A stretch of DNA of 64,000 bases from positions 620,001-684,000 of the forward strand of contig JAGKQI010000090.1 in NCBI GenBank assembly GCA_018806915.1, given 5' to 3'. Position 1 is the first letter of the stretch. Every line of letters begins with the position of its first letter. The position numbers were made by a program, and so were the translations under genes. The notes below the pieces were generated by a model. The model saw nothing but the letters and a program-made list of their open reading frames with translations. It searched no databases and was not told the origin of the DNA. Shown here in pieces: positions 32,778 through 43,774 of the stretch. Source of the stretch: Phytophthora colocasiae. Its lineage: Eukaryota > Oomycota > Peronosporomycetes > Peronosporales > Peronosporaceae.

Positions 32778-34196
32778 TCGCGAAAAGTGCTCCTATCGAT
32801 TCCAGGAGTGTATGGTTAGTAAGCTTAACACAAATACATGACCTCTTAAACACTGTACTTTTAAATTCTGCACAGCATTTGAAAGTAGGTTTATCTTTAA
32901 TCTTGCACCGAAGGGAGTTGTGGCGACGTCATTTATATGCCACAAACATTGGTCTGCTAGATGTCTGTCTTAAAGCAAATAGCTACATGTGCTATAAGTA
33001 TACTAATTTCGTGAAGAAAAGAGTAATTATTGGTATTCAGTGTACACAAACAAACATGCTTTACAGCCTTGTATGACCTTACACACTCTCCTTAGAACAG
33101 CACGTCGGTGTTCCTCGAAGTTATGATATGAGTCATCGCGAAAACCAAAGTCGTAGCCGTTAAAATACTATATGTGCTGTGTAGATTTCCAACGATCAAA
33201 AGAAATACGTTCCTCCGGTGATGCATACGGGGGTACACTAACGAGGCTCGTTAGCCGTTGCATTTCATTGACTGTTTCTTGATTTGGGACAAACTTGCCG
33301 AGGTAGGATCGAGAAATTGACTGGGTGAGCGATAGTCCGTCCAAACTAACCGACCGCGAAAGCGCCACATACAAGGTCTGAGAGGGGACTGATTGTCGAT
33401 TATCGAGAGGAGTAACCACTACACCGTCGTGGCAAGTTTGACCTTGTAGCTTCTCTGTCGTACAAGCAAATGCCGGGACGAGCGCAAACTGGGTCACAGT
33501 TATAGAAGATCGAGCCAAATTCGGGATATTTTTCAAGGTTACTCTCCCTTTGAGAGCAGGCAGGCCAATAACACCTCCCGGAAATCCTTCTACGAGCGTA
33601 GTCGTGACACCGAGAAGTTTAATTAGCAGCAAAGAGGGTTGGCGTAGCAACTTGTGAATCACAACATTTCCAGCTTCGTAAATGATTTCAGGCATTTCAT
33701 CTAAAGGGGGATAAGTTCCTACAATTGTAGCAACAGTCCCATTGGCGATAATGTCTGCACCCAATAAGTCAGGATGCTTGTGAGTTACCATCACAGGCAT
33801 ACCCACATAAAACAACAACTTCATAGGGATCCGATCTGTAAAATTGTCGTCGATATTCCAAAGGTGCTCCACAATGAGCCTCGATCGACTGCACGGAATC
33901 GCCAAGCATTCGAATACAGGAATGGTGCGTGCGTGAGCAATACGAAAGATCATGTTGGAATTGATGGCGCACCGAAGCTTGTTGGTGCAAACGACAACCG
34001 GTTTATAAAGTATATGAGTGTCGTTTGTCCTCGCGCTTAGAAGATCTTCAGGCTTGTGGACTCGTGAGTTTAATACATCCAATTGCCGATCTGTCAGACG
34101 ACCCCAACGCAAATCGTCGAGTATTCTAGCGTACAGAGGATCACGGCGCGCTCGCATATTTTTTGTAAGAAATAGTACAAAGTTGATTGCTGCATA

Positions 34197-34408
34197 CAGT
34201 GCGCGCGGAAAATATAGCCGAAAACTCGGGTTTTTGCATTATTTTGTCAAATCAAACGCTTTGAAGCCAAGCGTTTTAGCCAATAACAAGCAGTTCTTGG
34301 CGGTCATTTTGCGGTGCCGCTTGCGTCAATCGGACTTGTGGGGGCCAAGCTACAGTCAAAAATCTACCGGGAGCGGGGGAGTCCAAGCGCGAAAAAGATA
34401 GACCAGGT
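34197..34408 (+). repeat. left terminal inverted repeat of the Tc1/mariner element
   Basis: 212 bp whose reverse complement is found at 35594-35805. It starts CAGTG directly after the TA at 34195-34196. Confidence 0.95.
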
Positions 34409-34475
34409 AAGTGTTTATTTGTCCGACAGTGTTATTAGAGTCAATTAAGTGTTCTAATCTATTGCTACTGCTTCT

Positions 34476-35470
34476 TTAGTAATCAATCTTGCGGCCGTCG
34501 GCCTTGTGGACTTTTAGGCAGCGAGTTTTCATCGAGCGAACAAGACTTTCCAACGTTGACACAGGTATCGCGTTCCAGGCGGTCTTGATAGCCTCGATCA
34601 GCTCGCTCTTACTGTCATATTGCTTCCCGTTGATGTATACAGCCCGAGCAAGAATTCCCCACAGATTTTCGATAGGATTTAGGTCTGGAGACTTGGCCGG
34701 CCACCACATCACCTTGACTTTGTTGTCCTTCAAAAACTCTTTAGCAACTTTTGCAGTGTGGATGGAGGCGTTATCTTGTTGAAATTCAAATCGTAGGCCG
34801 TGATTCAAGTGCGCAAAAGGAAACAAATAGTCCCCCAGCGTGTCGATGTACTTTCTGCGTTCTGCTTGCCTTCTAGGAAAGCCAGATCAGACTTACCCTT
34901 GGCACTAAAAGCCCCCCAAATGAACACGCCCCCACTACCCGACTGACGCTTAGAGAATATCTGCTTGTCCTTTCTTAGATCTCTCCAATAGTATTGGTAG
35001 CCATCAGGGCCATCAAGGTTAAATTTCTTCTCGTCTGAGAAGATTACACGTCCCCATTTGTCGCCGTGTTCAACATGTTGAAGTGCCCACTTCAACCTGG
35101 CTGCAATGTGCGCAGCCGTGAGCACAGGGCTCGACACTCTCTTCTCGTGGACCATGTTCTCGGAGTTGTGTAACACCTCCTGCACCCGACGGACCGAGAT
35201 GGGCAGCTGCAGCCCGTCTTTGAGCTGCCTAGCGCTCACACCAGTCTTTGATGCCTCACGAAGGAGACGACGCTCAGCAGCAATAGTCAGCTTTCTGGGC
35301 CTTCCTGAGCTCTTCTTCGAGCCATACGACTCTGGATCATTCAGGAAGCTTTTTACGACCTTCCATGACCGCCCTACACGTGCTGCGATAGCGCTGACGG
35401 ACAGCCCGCACTCTTGGTGAGCGAGAATCTTACCCTTCTCGATGTCTGTTAACGGCTTGCCTCTCCCCAT
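34476..35470 (-). pseudogene. Tc1-like DD34E transposase with one frameshift
   Basis: The N-terminal part (35470-34857) starts MGRGKPLTDIEKGKILAHQE and carries a helix-turn-helix (LSVSAIAARVGRSWKVVKSFL) and the first catalytic Asp in VIFSDEKKFNLDG. Near 34855 one A has been lost from a short A run. The normal continuation is in the next frame, which holds the second Asp in FQQDNASIHTAK and the Glu in SPDLNPIENLWG, 34 residues later (DD34E). The total would be about 330 aa, normal for Tc1 transposases. As written the product is truncated before the second Asp, so this copy would need a transposase from elsewhere, unless the missing base is a sequencing error. Confidence 0.9.
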
Positions 35471-35593
35471 CTACAGAAATCAACAAGAAGCCCACCATTA
35501 GCAACCACCGGTTAGGACATCTACACGCTGCGATAAGAGACGCTAAAACGCGTAGATGGCGGCGAAGGCGACGTCAAACTGGAGCAAACGCCC

Positions 35594-35805
35594 ACCTGGT
35601 CTATCTTTTTCGCGCTTGGACTCCCCCGCTCCCGGTAGATTTTTGACTGTAGCTTGGCCCCCACAAGTCCGATTGACGCAAGCGGCACCGCAAAATGACC
35701 GCCAAGAACTGCTTGTTATTGGCTAAAACGCTTGGCTTCAAAGCGTTTGATTTGACAAAATAATGCAAAAACCCGAGTTTTCGGCTATATTTTCCGCGCG
35801 CACTG
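35594..35805 (-). repeat. right terminal inverted repeat of the Tc1/mariner element
   Basis: 212 bp complementary to the left repeat. It ends CACTG directly before the TA at 35806-35807. Confidence 0.95.
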
Positions 35806-37410
35806 TATAGAGCGTAGCCAGCATGTCTCTGTCGATTTGCTTCTCTAGGGGGTGGTCGGAAACCTATCACCAAAACATGAATGTTAGCATTTTTGGGAAT
35901 GTGTATTTCGGCCGTATATCTACTTACATGGTGATCCTGCAACCGGCGGTAGCTGTAGCAAATCACCAATGAGTAGCACATGCTTGCCGCCCATGTACTT
36001 ATTGGGTGTCTTTGACATTGATCGTGAAACAGCATCCATCCCACCTAGAAGCCCTTGGTCTGTGATAGATATTTCGTCTACGATGACAAGAACGACACGA
36101 CTAAACTTGGATTTCATCTCGATTGTAGGAGCTGAGTTAGGCTCAGCTCCGTTCAGCTTCAAATTTCGCGCACTGTGTATAGTTCGCCCATGGATATTTA
36201 TCGCAGCCACTCCAGTGAAAGCTAACGTCTCAACACTACCGGTTCGCCCCCACTTCTGCGCAAATGTTAATAGCGCGTCGACAACGGTGGATTTACCGGT
36301 TCCAGCCTCTCCACCCAGGTATCCAATTAATTGATCTTTTAAGTTGTATGTCGTGCGCTTGGTCGTTGGAGGAAAGGATAACTGCTCCGACAGTGCGTCC
36401 GATATATCCAGGAAGTAGGCGTAGAGAAGGTGACGAGCCGCGACTTCGAAAGCAGTATGCTGCCAAAAATTCAATCCAAATGCTGCCGATACGCTTGCAA
36501 TAGGAGGGAAGTCTGGTAGCGAGTCTGGATCACATGGAATACCTTCGTCGTAGCGATACGGTACAGGCTCAAAACATTCGCGAAAGCGTTCTAATCGAGT
36601 TCGAGTTTCTCTATATCGAGCAATGAACTTATCGGTCCCGAAGATGTCTTGGCCACAGGGTTTTTGATTCAATGTTGCGAAGTGCGACGTATACATATCC
36701 AAGTTTAACCCCGGTCCTAACGATACTCGTTCATTTGATGGTTGATACGTTTGACTCATTGCATGAATGACAGGCTTCAAATTTGCTACTACTCCAATAG
36801 CAGCAGCAGCGTTGTCACAGAGGTTTTGTGTAGAGGTTTCAGGTGACGTTATGGTACTCGGATCCAAGAAATCTTCTGGTATTGTGTCATCTACAGCGTT
36901 TGTTTGTCTGCTATCGTTTGAGTTGTCAGGAACCCATGAATTAGTTGCTGCAACGCGAGTTCTTAATATCTTCGCCTCCGCCGATTCGGTCGTATCCTCT
37001 TCTTTTCGTTCTGCATGATAATAATCTTGCCATTGTGATTCAAAACGTTGTAATCGTTGAACAGTTATGTCTGCACCGTGAATTAAAAAATCGCGATATG
37101 CAGCAAGTATGGTATAATATTCCCTCTATTCCAACCAAGCTATTTTTGTAAATTTGTACAGCAAGTTAATCCGCCAATAAAAATAGACTATAGAGACAAT
37201 TTTGGCCAATCATGTGAAATTGTAGAAAGGGAAAATGGTTCCAACCATTCTGACCATATATGGTTGGAATATTTTGAAAATATGTGATATTCAATACAAT
37301 AGTCCATACAAATGCATATTCACAAAATATCCCGAAGTTTCTGACTAATGACAGAAGTTCCAACTACACAGGAGTTTCGCCTTCACAATTAGAAGTAGTC
37401 CGCAGAAGCG

Positions 37411-39527
37411 ATGTCGATCGCGTCGCTTGCCCCTGCCAACAGCAAGAAGGCGAGAGTGACAGCGCTCAATTCTTTTGCAGCGTTTCTGGAAACTGAGAAC
37501 ATGACACTGACCAAAACCCACGAACTAATTGATGGAGACAAGACTGGTAAGGTGCTACGAATTCTATTAGATAAGTATGCGTATTCTCTTGCTAGAGCAA
37601 CCGACAAGTCTCGTTCGACAAACACCTGTCTCGCCTACTTTGGAAATGTCAAGAACTGGTTGCTGGATATGTATCCTCAACAAGGTTCGATAGTAAAACC
37701 TCAGCTACAGAAGGTTCTCGCAGGTCTTGGAAAATTTTGCAACAATCGAGAGGGTGGTGGCTTTGAAAAAAAAGCACCCCCATGTTCTAAGCAAGATTTG
37801 GAAACTATAGTTCGAATATTGTACACCTCCGAGTCTGCAGACGCTTACTTAGACGCCTCACTAATTGTGATGCTGTGGTACTTATACGGACGTAGCTCGG
37901 ATGCAGAACAACTTGAAAAGCAACAGCTCTCTATACTACCTGGTGAGTTTGCTAACTACTGTTGTTAGTTAAAAACAAAATCTAACCCGATATACAAATT
38001 TTAGGTGGAGTGCTTTTCCTACGATTCAAACGAGTGAAAACAGCATTGTTGCAGGGTATTTCGCTGTTTAAAGACCCAACAAGCTTCATGACGTGTCCGA
38101 TTTTTACCTTAGCGGCGTCACTCGCTACACAGACGGCGCCAAGCAAGCGCTTCTACCCTCAATTCATGTCCAAGAAGAGAAACACAGAAAATGCGAACGA
38201 CGTCGAGGAGCTCAGTCTAATTGAACTGCTTGAGGCAGACGACAGCCCCAATCCACTTGAATGCGCCCAGCAGTCTTCCATAAACGCATCTGTACCTGGA
38301 GCACAAGCGTACGTGAACAGACTGTTGGTTAGGATCAAGAAAGTGGCGCATCAGAAGGGATTAAAGCTTACCTCCGGGCTTACTTCTCATTCCTTTCGTC
38401 GCGGTGCTGCCATGCATGCCAACGACGGTAGTCTGGCTGAAAACTGGATCATTGAGCGCGGTGGGTGGCAATTGGATCGTGTGAATAAGGCTTTTGGGTA
38501 CATGCTGGGGACCACTCAGGCGGATCAAAATGTAGGCCGTGTCCTGAGCGGATGGAACCCAAAGGAAGGCGCCAGGCTCCCGTCTCTCCATGCCCTGGAC
38601 CCACCGATTCGTGACCGTGCTCGTGCTCTCCAAGTACTGCTGTTCTCGAACACGCTCGCTTTTTCTGACTCAGCTCTCAACCTAGACGAAGCTGTTGCAG
38701 ACTGTTTGATGGCAACTGTAGTCATGCACTACCCTGATGCTCTCCTACTTGATGACCGTAGCGCCCTTGTGTGCAGACTGCGCGGTGTCATGGCGGAACA
38801 GTCCATTGGAGAAGCAGAGGTGCTGGCTTGGAGTGCCACCATACGTCGAGCCTTCGATCCCCCTCTAGAATTGCCAAGCTCTCGAGAAGTGAACTCCGAA
38901 TCATCAGCAGTTTTGGAACTCGTAAAACGCCAGTCGGAGCAGATTGACGTCCTCATCCTACAAAACAAGAGACTTGAAGATCGACTGTTAGCAGTTGAAG
39001 CCCACTTCCATACACATACCGATCGCCAAACAGCCAGCGAACAAACCAGTGTTGACGCAGTAGTTTCCATTGACGTGCAGAATGTCCAGAACGCAGTCCG
39101 CCCAAAGAAGAAGAGTACACGGTCGCTCTCAGCCGTTTGGTACGAGTGGTTTACTGCGACGCCACGTGTATATGCCCCGCGTTCTGTAAAAAAAACCACA
39201 CTATACGAGTCGAGACACGCGGTAGGATACATGTTGCTGTTCGAACCGATGGGTTTTGCGCTGCATGAAGCTTCTGCCGCGTTTAAAAGCGAAGTACTGG
39301 AAATCGGGGAGCGTGCGCAGGAGAACTTGATCTTATTCTTGAAGGAGAATGGCTCTTCAGCCATTGCGGTCGGCACAGCGTTGAAAATCCTTCGCAAGAT
39401 GCTTCAGAACGGCAAACTCGACGCACATATAGCGCGTTACCACGAGCAAGTCGAAAACGGAAGCATCATACACCCAACACCAGTCACCGCACTCCCCAGC
39501 TTCATTCGCACACGCCCCATACAATAA
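37411..39527 (+). CDS. Crypton tyrosine recombinase
   Basis: Exons 37411-37942 and 38005-39527 are joined across a 62-bp gtgagt...ttag intron, giving 684 aa. The N-terminal ~130 residues are a helical SAM-like DNA-binding region. The catalytic core has the first Arg in YLYGRSSDAEQL near residue 157, HSFRRG (HxxR) near 300, and the Trp and nucleophile-region Tyr in RGGWQLDRVNKAFGYM. A coiled coil follows (VLELVKRQSEQIDVLILQNK), then a conserved C-terminal region of unknown role. The enzyme should cut and rejoin a circular intermediate at the short core repeat. No lesion is seen, so this copy could be active. The start at 37411 is the first ATG that keeps the full N-terminal domain. Confidence 0.9.
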
Positions 39528-39575
39528 CCTACATATACATATACAATACAGAGCACAAACAGTATAGTCAAATGA

Positions 39576-39638
39576 AGGCGATGATCGGATTCGAACCGAT
39601 CGCAGCAAAAGCTGCTCCTCCACCCCGGAGGCACCGTC
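39576..39638 (-). ncRNA. class II tRNA-like 3' half inside Crypton tail (copy B)
   Basis: The same 63-nt structure as in copy A. It has a T-arm with GGTTCGAATCC, a GCAGC/GCTGC hairpin like a long variable arm, and a 7-nt closing stem with one mismatch. It lies 50 bp after the recombinase stop, on the opposite strand. No proper D-arm or anticodon loop is visible, so it is not annotated as a tRNA. Confidence 0.4.
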
Positions 39639-39976
39639 ACAGAATAAACACCACCCCAAAGCACACACAGGGACGCATACTCACCAGGAGCTGTCGGTAC
39701 ACACCTCACAAGAACGCACAGGAACACACGCACACGCCGGGGCTTGTAGGAGCTTCTAGCTGTCACTAGCACGAGGTATGCCACGAGATCCTTGTTACTT
39801 CACGTCTTCGCCTCTCGGGTAGTCCTTGTCCTTGTCTAAACGAAGAGTAAGAGGAAGGCACGTGGCAGCGATTGGTGTGCGCACAGTGTCACTATAGAAT
39901 GTCACTAAAGTGATTATGGTTTTTACCGGTACAGGTTGGAACCGGTCAGACCTGGTTGGAATTTTTACGGTATGGT

Positions 39977-42900
39977 TTCTGCCGAACCTAGAAGTGTTGA
40001 ATTTCGATGAGGCTTGAATAACGTCAGCACTGCGAAATAGTAATATTCGTCAAATTCTCCATCATGAATATCAGGAATCTCCTTGCCACATATCACAAGT
40101 ACTTTTGGTGAACTAGATTCGACAAACGTGAGTGTGTTTGTTCGTACTGCGTGGAGTGATCTTTTCCTTTTTTTTGTTGAGTTCGTAACGTTCACATATA
40201 TCAATAAATGACACATTTTCTAGTTCGGGTTGGCGCTTCCAATACTTTTCCAGTAAATTGTCCGATAGAATTCTGCTATCACCAGCGTAATCATTCCCGA
40301 TATCTTGCTGTGAAACACTGATCTCAACAGACGCACTACACTTTTGTAGGAGTCTCCACAAATCAACGCGAACAAATGGATGTGAAAACCAAAACGGAGA
40401 CTCGTTGAGGAGATACAACGCCGCCATAGGCGCTGCCACCTCTTGGCCATTTGTTAATGTGTACAGCATCGACCCAAGCATTTTATACCCTTTTTCCATA
40501 GGCGAAGTATCTGCAGGAAGGCAATTCATTTTCGAAGCCGCCTTTGTGAATGCTGCCAGTGATAATGCGACCTGATTCTCAACGGGATTTTGTCTCTTAA
40601 AGCAATACTTCACAATGTACGCCGCAGTATCCTTTGCACCTGAGCTTAAAACGAACTGAGCGTCATGATTGCATTTCATAGAGGCCATCACCACGTCATT
40701 GAATGCGTTGACGTACTCGCAACCGATAGGGCGATGAATATGAAGACGATTGTCGGTGCCAATACAAGTAGGAGTAAGCTGAACTCCCTCTGGTTTTAAA
40801 AATCTGCATACAGTTCCTTTGGGTGTTCGCACGGTTTTCTATATAGGAAGGAACGTTGTCAAATATGTGGTAAAACGGCGTAAATTATACTAATTCAACG
40901 TTACCTTAAAACAGGACTTGCAGTGATTCCAGTAATGGACCTGTGTGTCTCGAACAAGCAATGAGGTTGCAACAGCGCCAACTTCACCGTCTAATGGGGG
41001 GCGACACTTTTGAAAATCAATCCATTGTTGATTCATGGTTCCATTTTCGGATTGTGCTAATGCTTAAATTGATGCGTCAATAATATCTTTGTCTCGAAAA
41101 ACTTCCCCACACTCTCGACAGATCGCTGTTACAGGAGGCGAAGTTCCGGTGGCAGGTCGACGGAATGCATCCACACCTGGGACGACTGGCTCAATTGCAT
41201 CGTCTCGTTTACATCGAACACATTGTACTTCGTTTACCAAACTTGGAGGTTTAGAAGATAAAACAGTATCCACAAGACGGATGAAGCGACTATGGAATTC
41301 AGCATCGGTTTCAAGGGCCTCTCGAAATTTTTCTGATGTTGTCGGAAATCCGTGAAGCCAAACAGCAAAATGTGCATGTAAATCGCCTGCTAATTGTGTC
41401 TCTGCAGAAGCTCCAAAAGCACGTACAACACCAAATATGCCCCCTCCCCGTTTGGGCATATTTCGTTTTCTGTTCCATCCAAATAATACTTCGATGACAG
41501 TATTCACGACCCGAATGAAATAACGAGCACACTCAACGGGGTATGAAGCGGCAATTCGCTTTCGTTCGGCTCTGTTCGGTGCTAACAAAGTGTTCGCTTC
41601 ATCAATCACTGCCTTCGGAATTTCACCCGACTTAATCGAAATGGCGTATGTTCCAGCAGAGTCCGGTGATATTGTGAAAAAAATCTGCATCGGCCCAAAC
41701 CGCTTCAGCATACCAAACAGATCATGACGTGCACGCATACGACCAATATTTGATCCATAAAAGGCCGACTCGGGCACACGAAGTCCTTTTCGTAATTCAA
41801 CAACTTCTTGTACACCAGGAGTTGGTGGTTGGGGCTTTATACCTTTCGCTTTACAGTCCGCCATGTGTCTAAAATATTTGATAGCTTCAAGAATTGTACT
41901 TCGTTTGACTTCTGCTGCTTTCAACGCCTGTCGTTTAACGTCCATTCTTACGTAAAGCGTGCGCCGAGCGTTCTCAAAAGCTAAAAAGTCAAAAGCCAGA
42001 AGCATGAAGGCGTAATGTTTCTCGAACCGATGTCCGTGAATTCTTAAACAGCGCAAAATCCATCTACGCACTGACATATACTTTTCTCGTTCTTCAGTTG
42101 GACCACCGCTTCCAGCTGGAAAAAGTGTAGGAAACATTCTCGTACAAACGGCCCATTTTGTCATTGGCACGTAGTCAGTAGATTTCCGAACCACAAGGTC
42201 AACATAATCTGGTTGAGGCGCTGACACTAACACACTGGAAGCTGTTATCCATGTATCCTCTAGAGCTGGATCTTCTCCTTCCACAACCGTCGATCCAAAC
42301 ATTGAATATGTACTTTCGTCTTGCATTTTTTCTGAAACACCATCCCGCACACCTACTTCGTCTATCACCGTGTTATCAAGAATAACACCTGTGCATTGGT
42401 CAGGAGTATCAATGGATGCACCTCTAAGCGGCACGGTCGAACGACCGGAAACACGTTCATGTTGCTCCGTTGACAACCAAGCGAGTGACACACGCGTTGT
42501 AGTCGCACTACCCTCTTTATCCGGCTGCACGTGTTGGTATTCTCTATGATTTAGATAAAGAAAGCTGAGCACCTTCCTGCAAAGGCTAAGGTTAAGCTGG
42601 TAGCGTTTCTTGCACGCAATTGCTTGTCTTTTGGTCATGTGACCCACCATCGTAACTCGAACACGGCAACTCAAATCTCGAGGAAGCATATCCACTATAG
42701 GCCCTTCCGTATTACGGACGATGTAGTGGTGCGACTTAATTGTATGACATGGTCCACCGGTGACGACTGACAGTGAAACACACGGCAGTACTAGTGCAAC
42801 AGCTTGTTCATCGGTTCGAGTCATTGCCTGAAAGCGGCGAGGTAGATGTCCGATGTAATTCCCGTTCGCAATCGAATCCACTGGCTTTTGCGGGAATTTG

Positions 42901-42986
42901 CTCCCGTTAATGCTGTCTTCACATGAATTACATATGTATCCCCATGTTGCTTCATTTTCACGAAATATGGCTGTGTATGAGCGCAT
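39977..42986 (-). pseudogene. Helitron Rep (HUH, two-Tyr) nuclease region, inactivated
   Basis: 42986-41064 encodes the Helitron-like N-terminal region (LPRRFQAMTRTDEQAVALVLP) and the HUH motif in AGDLHAHFAVWLHGFP, which binds the metal for strand nicking. The frame meets TAA at 41064-41066 but is open again directly after it, through QSENGTMNQQWIDFQKC to about 40906. A 67-bp intron with gtaacg...atag borders then leads into 40832-40113, which has the catalytic double Tyr (TAAYIVKYCFKR). A run of eight T at 40168-40175 shifts the frame; in the other frame coding resumes with TLTFVESSSPKVLVICGKEI and FDEYYYFAVLTLFKPHR, the normal Helitron linker, up to the Crypton insertion point. Confidence 0.85.
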
Positions 42987-43177
42987 AGTATCTCGTTAAA
43001 CTCAACATTGGGCACCCATAACTATACATTAAAAAAACTACCTTCCGGAAACAGTAACAGACCAGTTAGGCGGGAGTCCACACTACCCGCACTATACTGA
43101 CCTAAAATCACTGCTGGAACGCCTTCCGAAGACGAAATACAAGCTTTCATTCTCTACATACAAACCAAAATAGAAAG

Positions 43178-43774
43178 TCAGCTGAGGTTAGGAAATGTAT
43201 TCGGTATAACACACACCTCGACGCGTTCTTTCGTGAATTCAACCTTATCAATTTCACTCTGAAGGTAATCCAGCTCACAAATACAACACGGACGCATAGC
43301 ATCAGATCCCAATTGCATATCTACTGACGCTTTTTGCTTAATCTCGGCCAGACGCTCCTCACTCGGTATTAAAAATCCATTGATAGAGTCCATTTCATCC
43401 AATTCGGTCATTCCATACAAATCGTCGTCTATCAACTTGGATTCCTGTTCACGTTCCTTTGAAGACGCTTCGTCACTTGTTGCTGGTGGTGCCAGTGCTG
43501 CAGACACATTATCTAGCACATGCCCTTGCGATCGCTGGGTACCCATTACCAAGGACTCTTTGGATGCCCCACAATACCATGCTTTCACAGCAGTATTCTC
43601 GAAGAACGGATTCCCAGGAGTAATTTCGCCGAGAACGTCGTACGACACATTGTCTATTGTGTTGTTTTGCACTCGGCCCGCTTGTCTCTCTTCAGTGGAT
43701 AAAGACGTCCGGAAGCTATCGTGATCTGTCAGAGCTAAATCTTTCCTGCTGATTTTCCTTTGCTTTGCCGACAT
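43178..43774 (-). pseudogene. Helitron RepHel leader exon (Cys-containing)
   Basis: 198-aa frame starting at 43774. It is acidic and Ser/Thr-rich, ending in CCICELDYLQSEIDKVEF, whose Cys pair resembles the first half of the Cys motif found before the Rep domain in Helitron proteins. A second Cys pair (ICNSCEDS) is at the start of the next frame near 42930. One or two small exons with gt/ag borders (about 43145-43040) could connect this frame to the Rep frame at 42986. The assignment is by position and the Cys pattern, so it is moderately certain. Confidence 0.5.

Larger units (their letters stand above)
34197..35805 (-). mobile_element. Tc1/mariner element with 212-bp terminal inverted repeats
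   Basis: 1609 bp beginning CAGTGCGCGCGG and ending with its complement. The inverted repeats are 34197-34408 and 35594-35805; they appear identical by eye over 212 bp. A TA lies immediately outside each end (34195-34196 and 35806-35807), the standard duplication for this superfamily. The long identical repeats point to a recent insertion. It interrupts the last exon of the Helitron helicase. Confidence 0.95.
33168..37106 (-). pseudogene. Helitron PIF1-type helicase region, split by a Tc1/mariner element
   Basis: From the Crypton junction, coding continues as LAAYRDFLIHGADITVQRLQ into the frame 36867-35928, which holds Walker A (GEAGTGKST, near 36310-36290), Walker B (VLVIVDEIS) and GDLLQLPPVAG. 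A 64-bp intron (35927-35864, gtaagt...gatag) joins in phase to FRPPPREANRQRH, which is interrupted at a TA by the mariner element (34197-35805). It resumes as the final frame ending at 33168, with NMRARRDPLYARI, TEKLQGQT and LYVALSRSVSLDGL, the last PIF1 motifs. Apart from the two insertions the helicase part shows no other damage, so the disruption looks recent. Confidence 0.88.
37107..39976 (+). mobile_element. Crypton copy B, apparently complete
   Basis: A tyrosine-recombinase DNA transposon of the Crypton group (stramenopile forms are known as CryptonS). It has no terminal inverted repeats; instead a short direct repeat GTATGGT occurs at 37107-37113 and 39970-39976. Deleting one repeat plus the interior rejoins the Helitron polyprotein in frame on the minus strand, from ...GSAETI to LAAYRDF.... 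Copy A ends with the same GTATGG, so the core of the site is 6-7 bp. Related TTCCAACCA/TGGTTGGAA motifs appear near both ends (37129, 37232, 37254, 39935, 39953) and may be recombinase binding sites. The element length with one repeat is 2863 bp. Confidence 0.9.
33168..43774 (-). mobile_element. decayed autonomous Helitron, interrupted by two younger transposons
   Basis: On the minus strand, from high to low coordinates: a 198-aa leader frame (43774-43178), a Rep-containing region (42986-39977) and a PIF1-type helicase region (37106-33168). These are parts of one RepHel polyprotein used for rolling-circle transposition. The limits given are those of coding sequence only; the true 5' TC and 3' CTRR ends with their hairpin were not found with confidence. 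The element carries its own older lesions, an in-frame TAA at 41064-41066 and a frameshift in eight T at 40168-40175. It is cut by a Crypton (37107-39976) and by a Tc1/mariner element (34197-35805). Confidence 0.88.

Noticed and set aside
33060..33130. Candidate Helitron 3' end (hairpin followed by CTAA on the minus strand near 33100)
   Set aside because: The stem is short and merges with the CTAA, and no insertion between A and T is evident. Not strong enough to call.
38729..39397. 222-aa frame antisense to the Crypton recombinase
   Set aside because: A shadow of the recombinase reading frame. The same shadow appears, shortened, in copy A.
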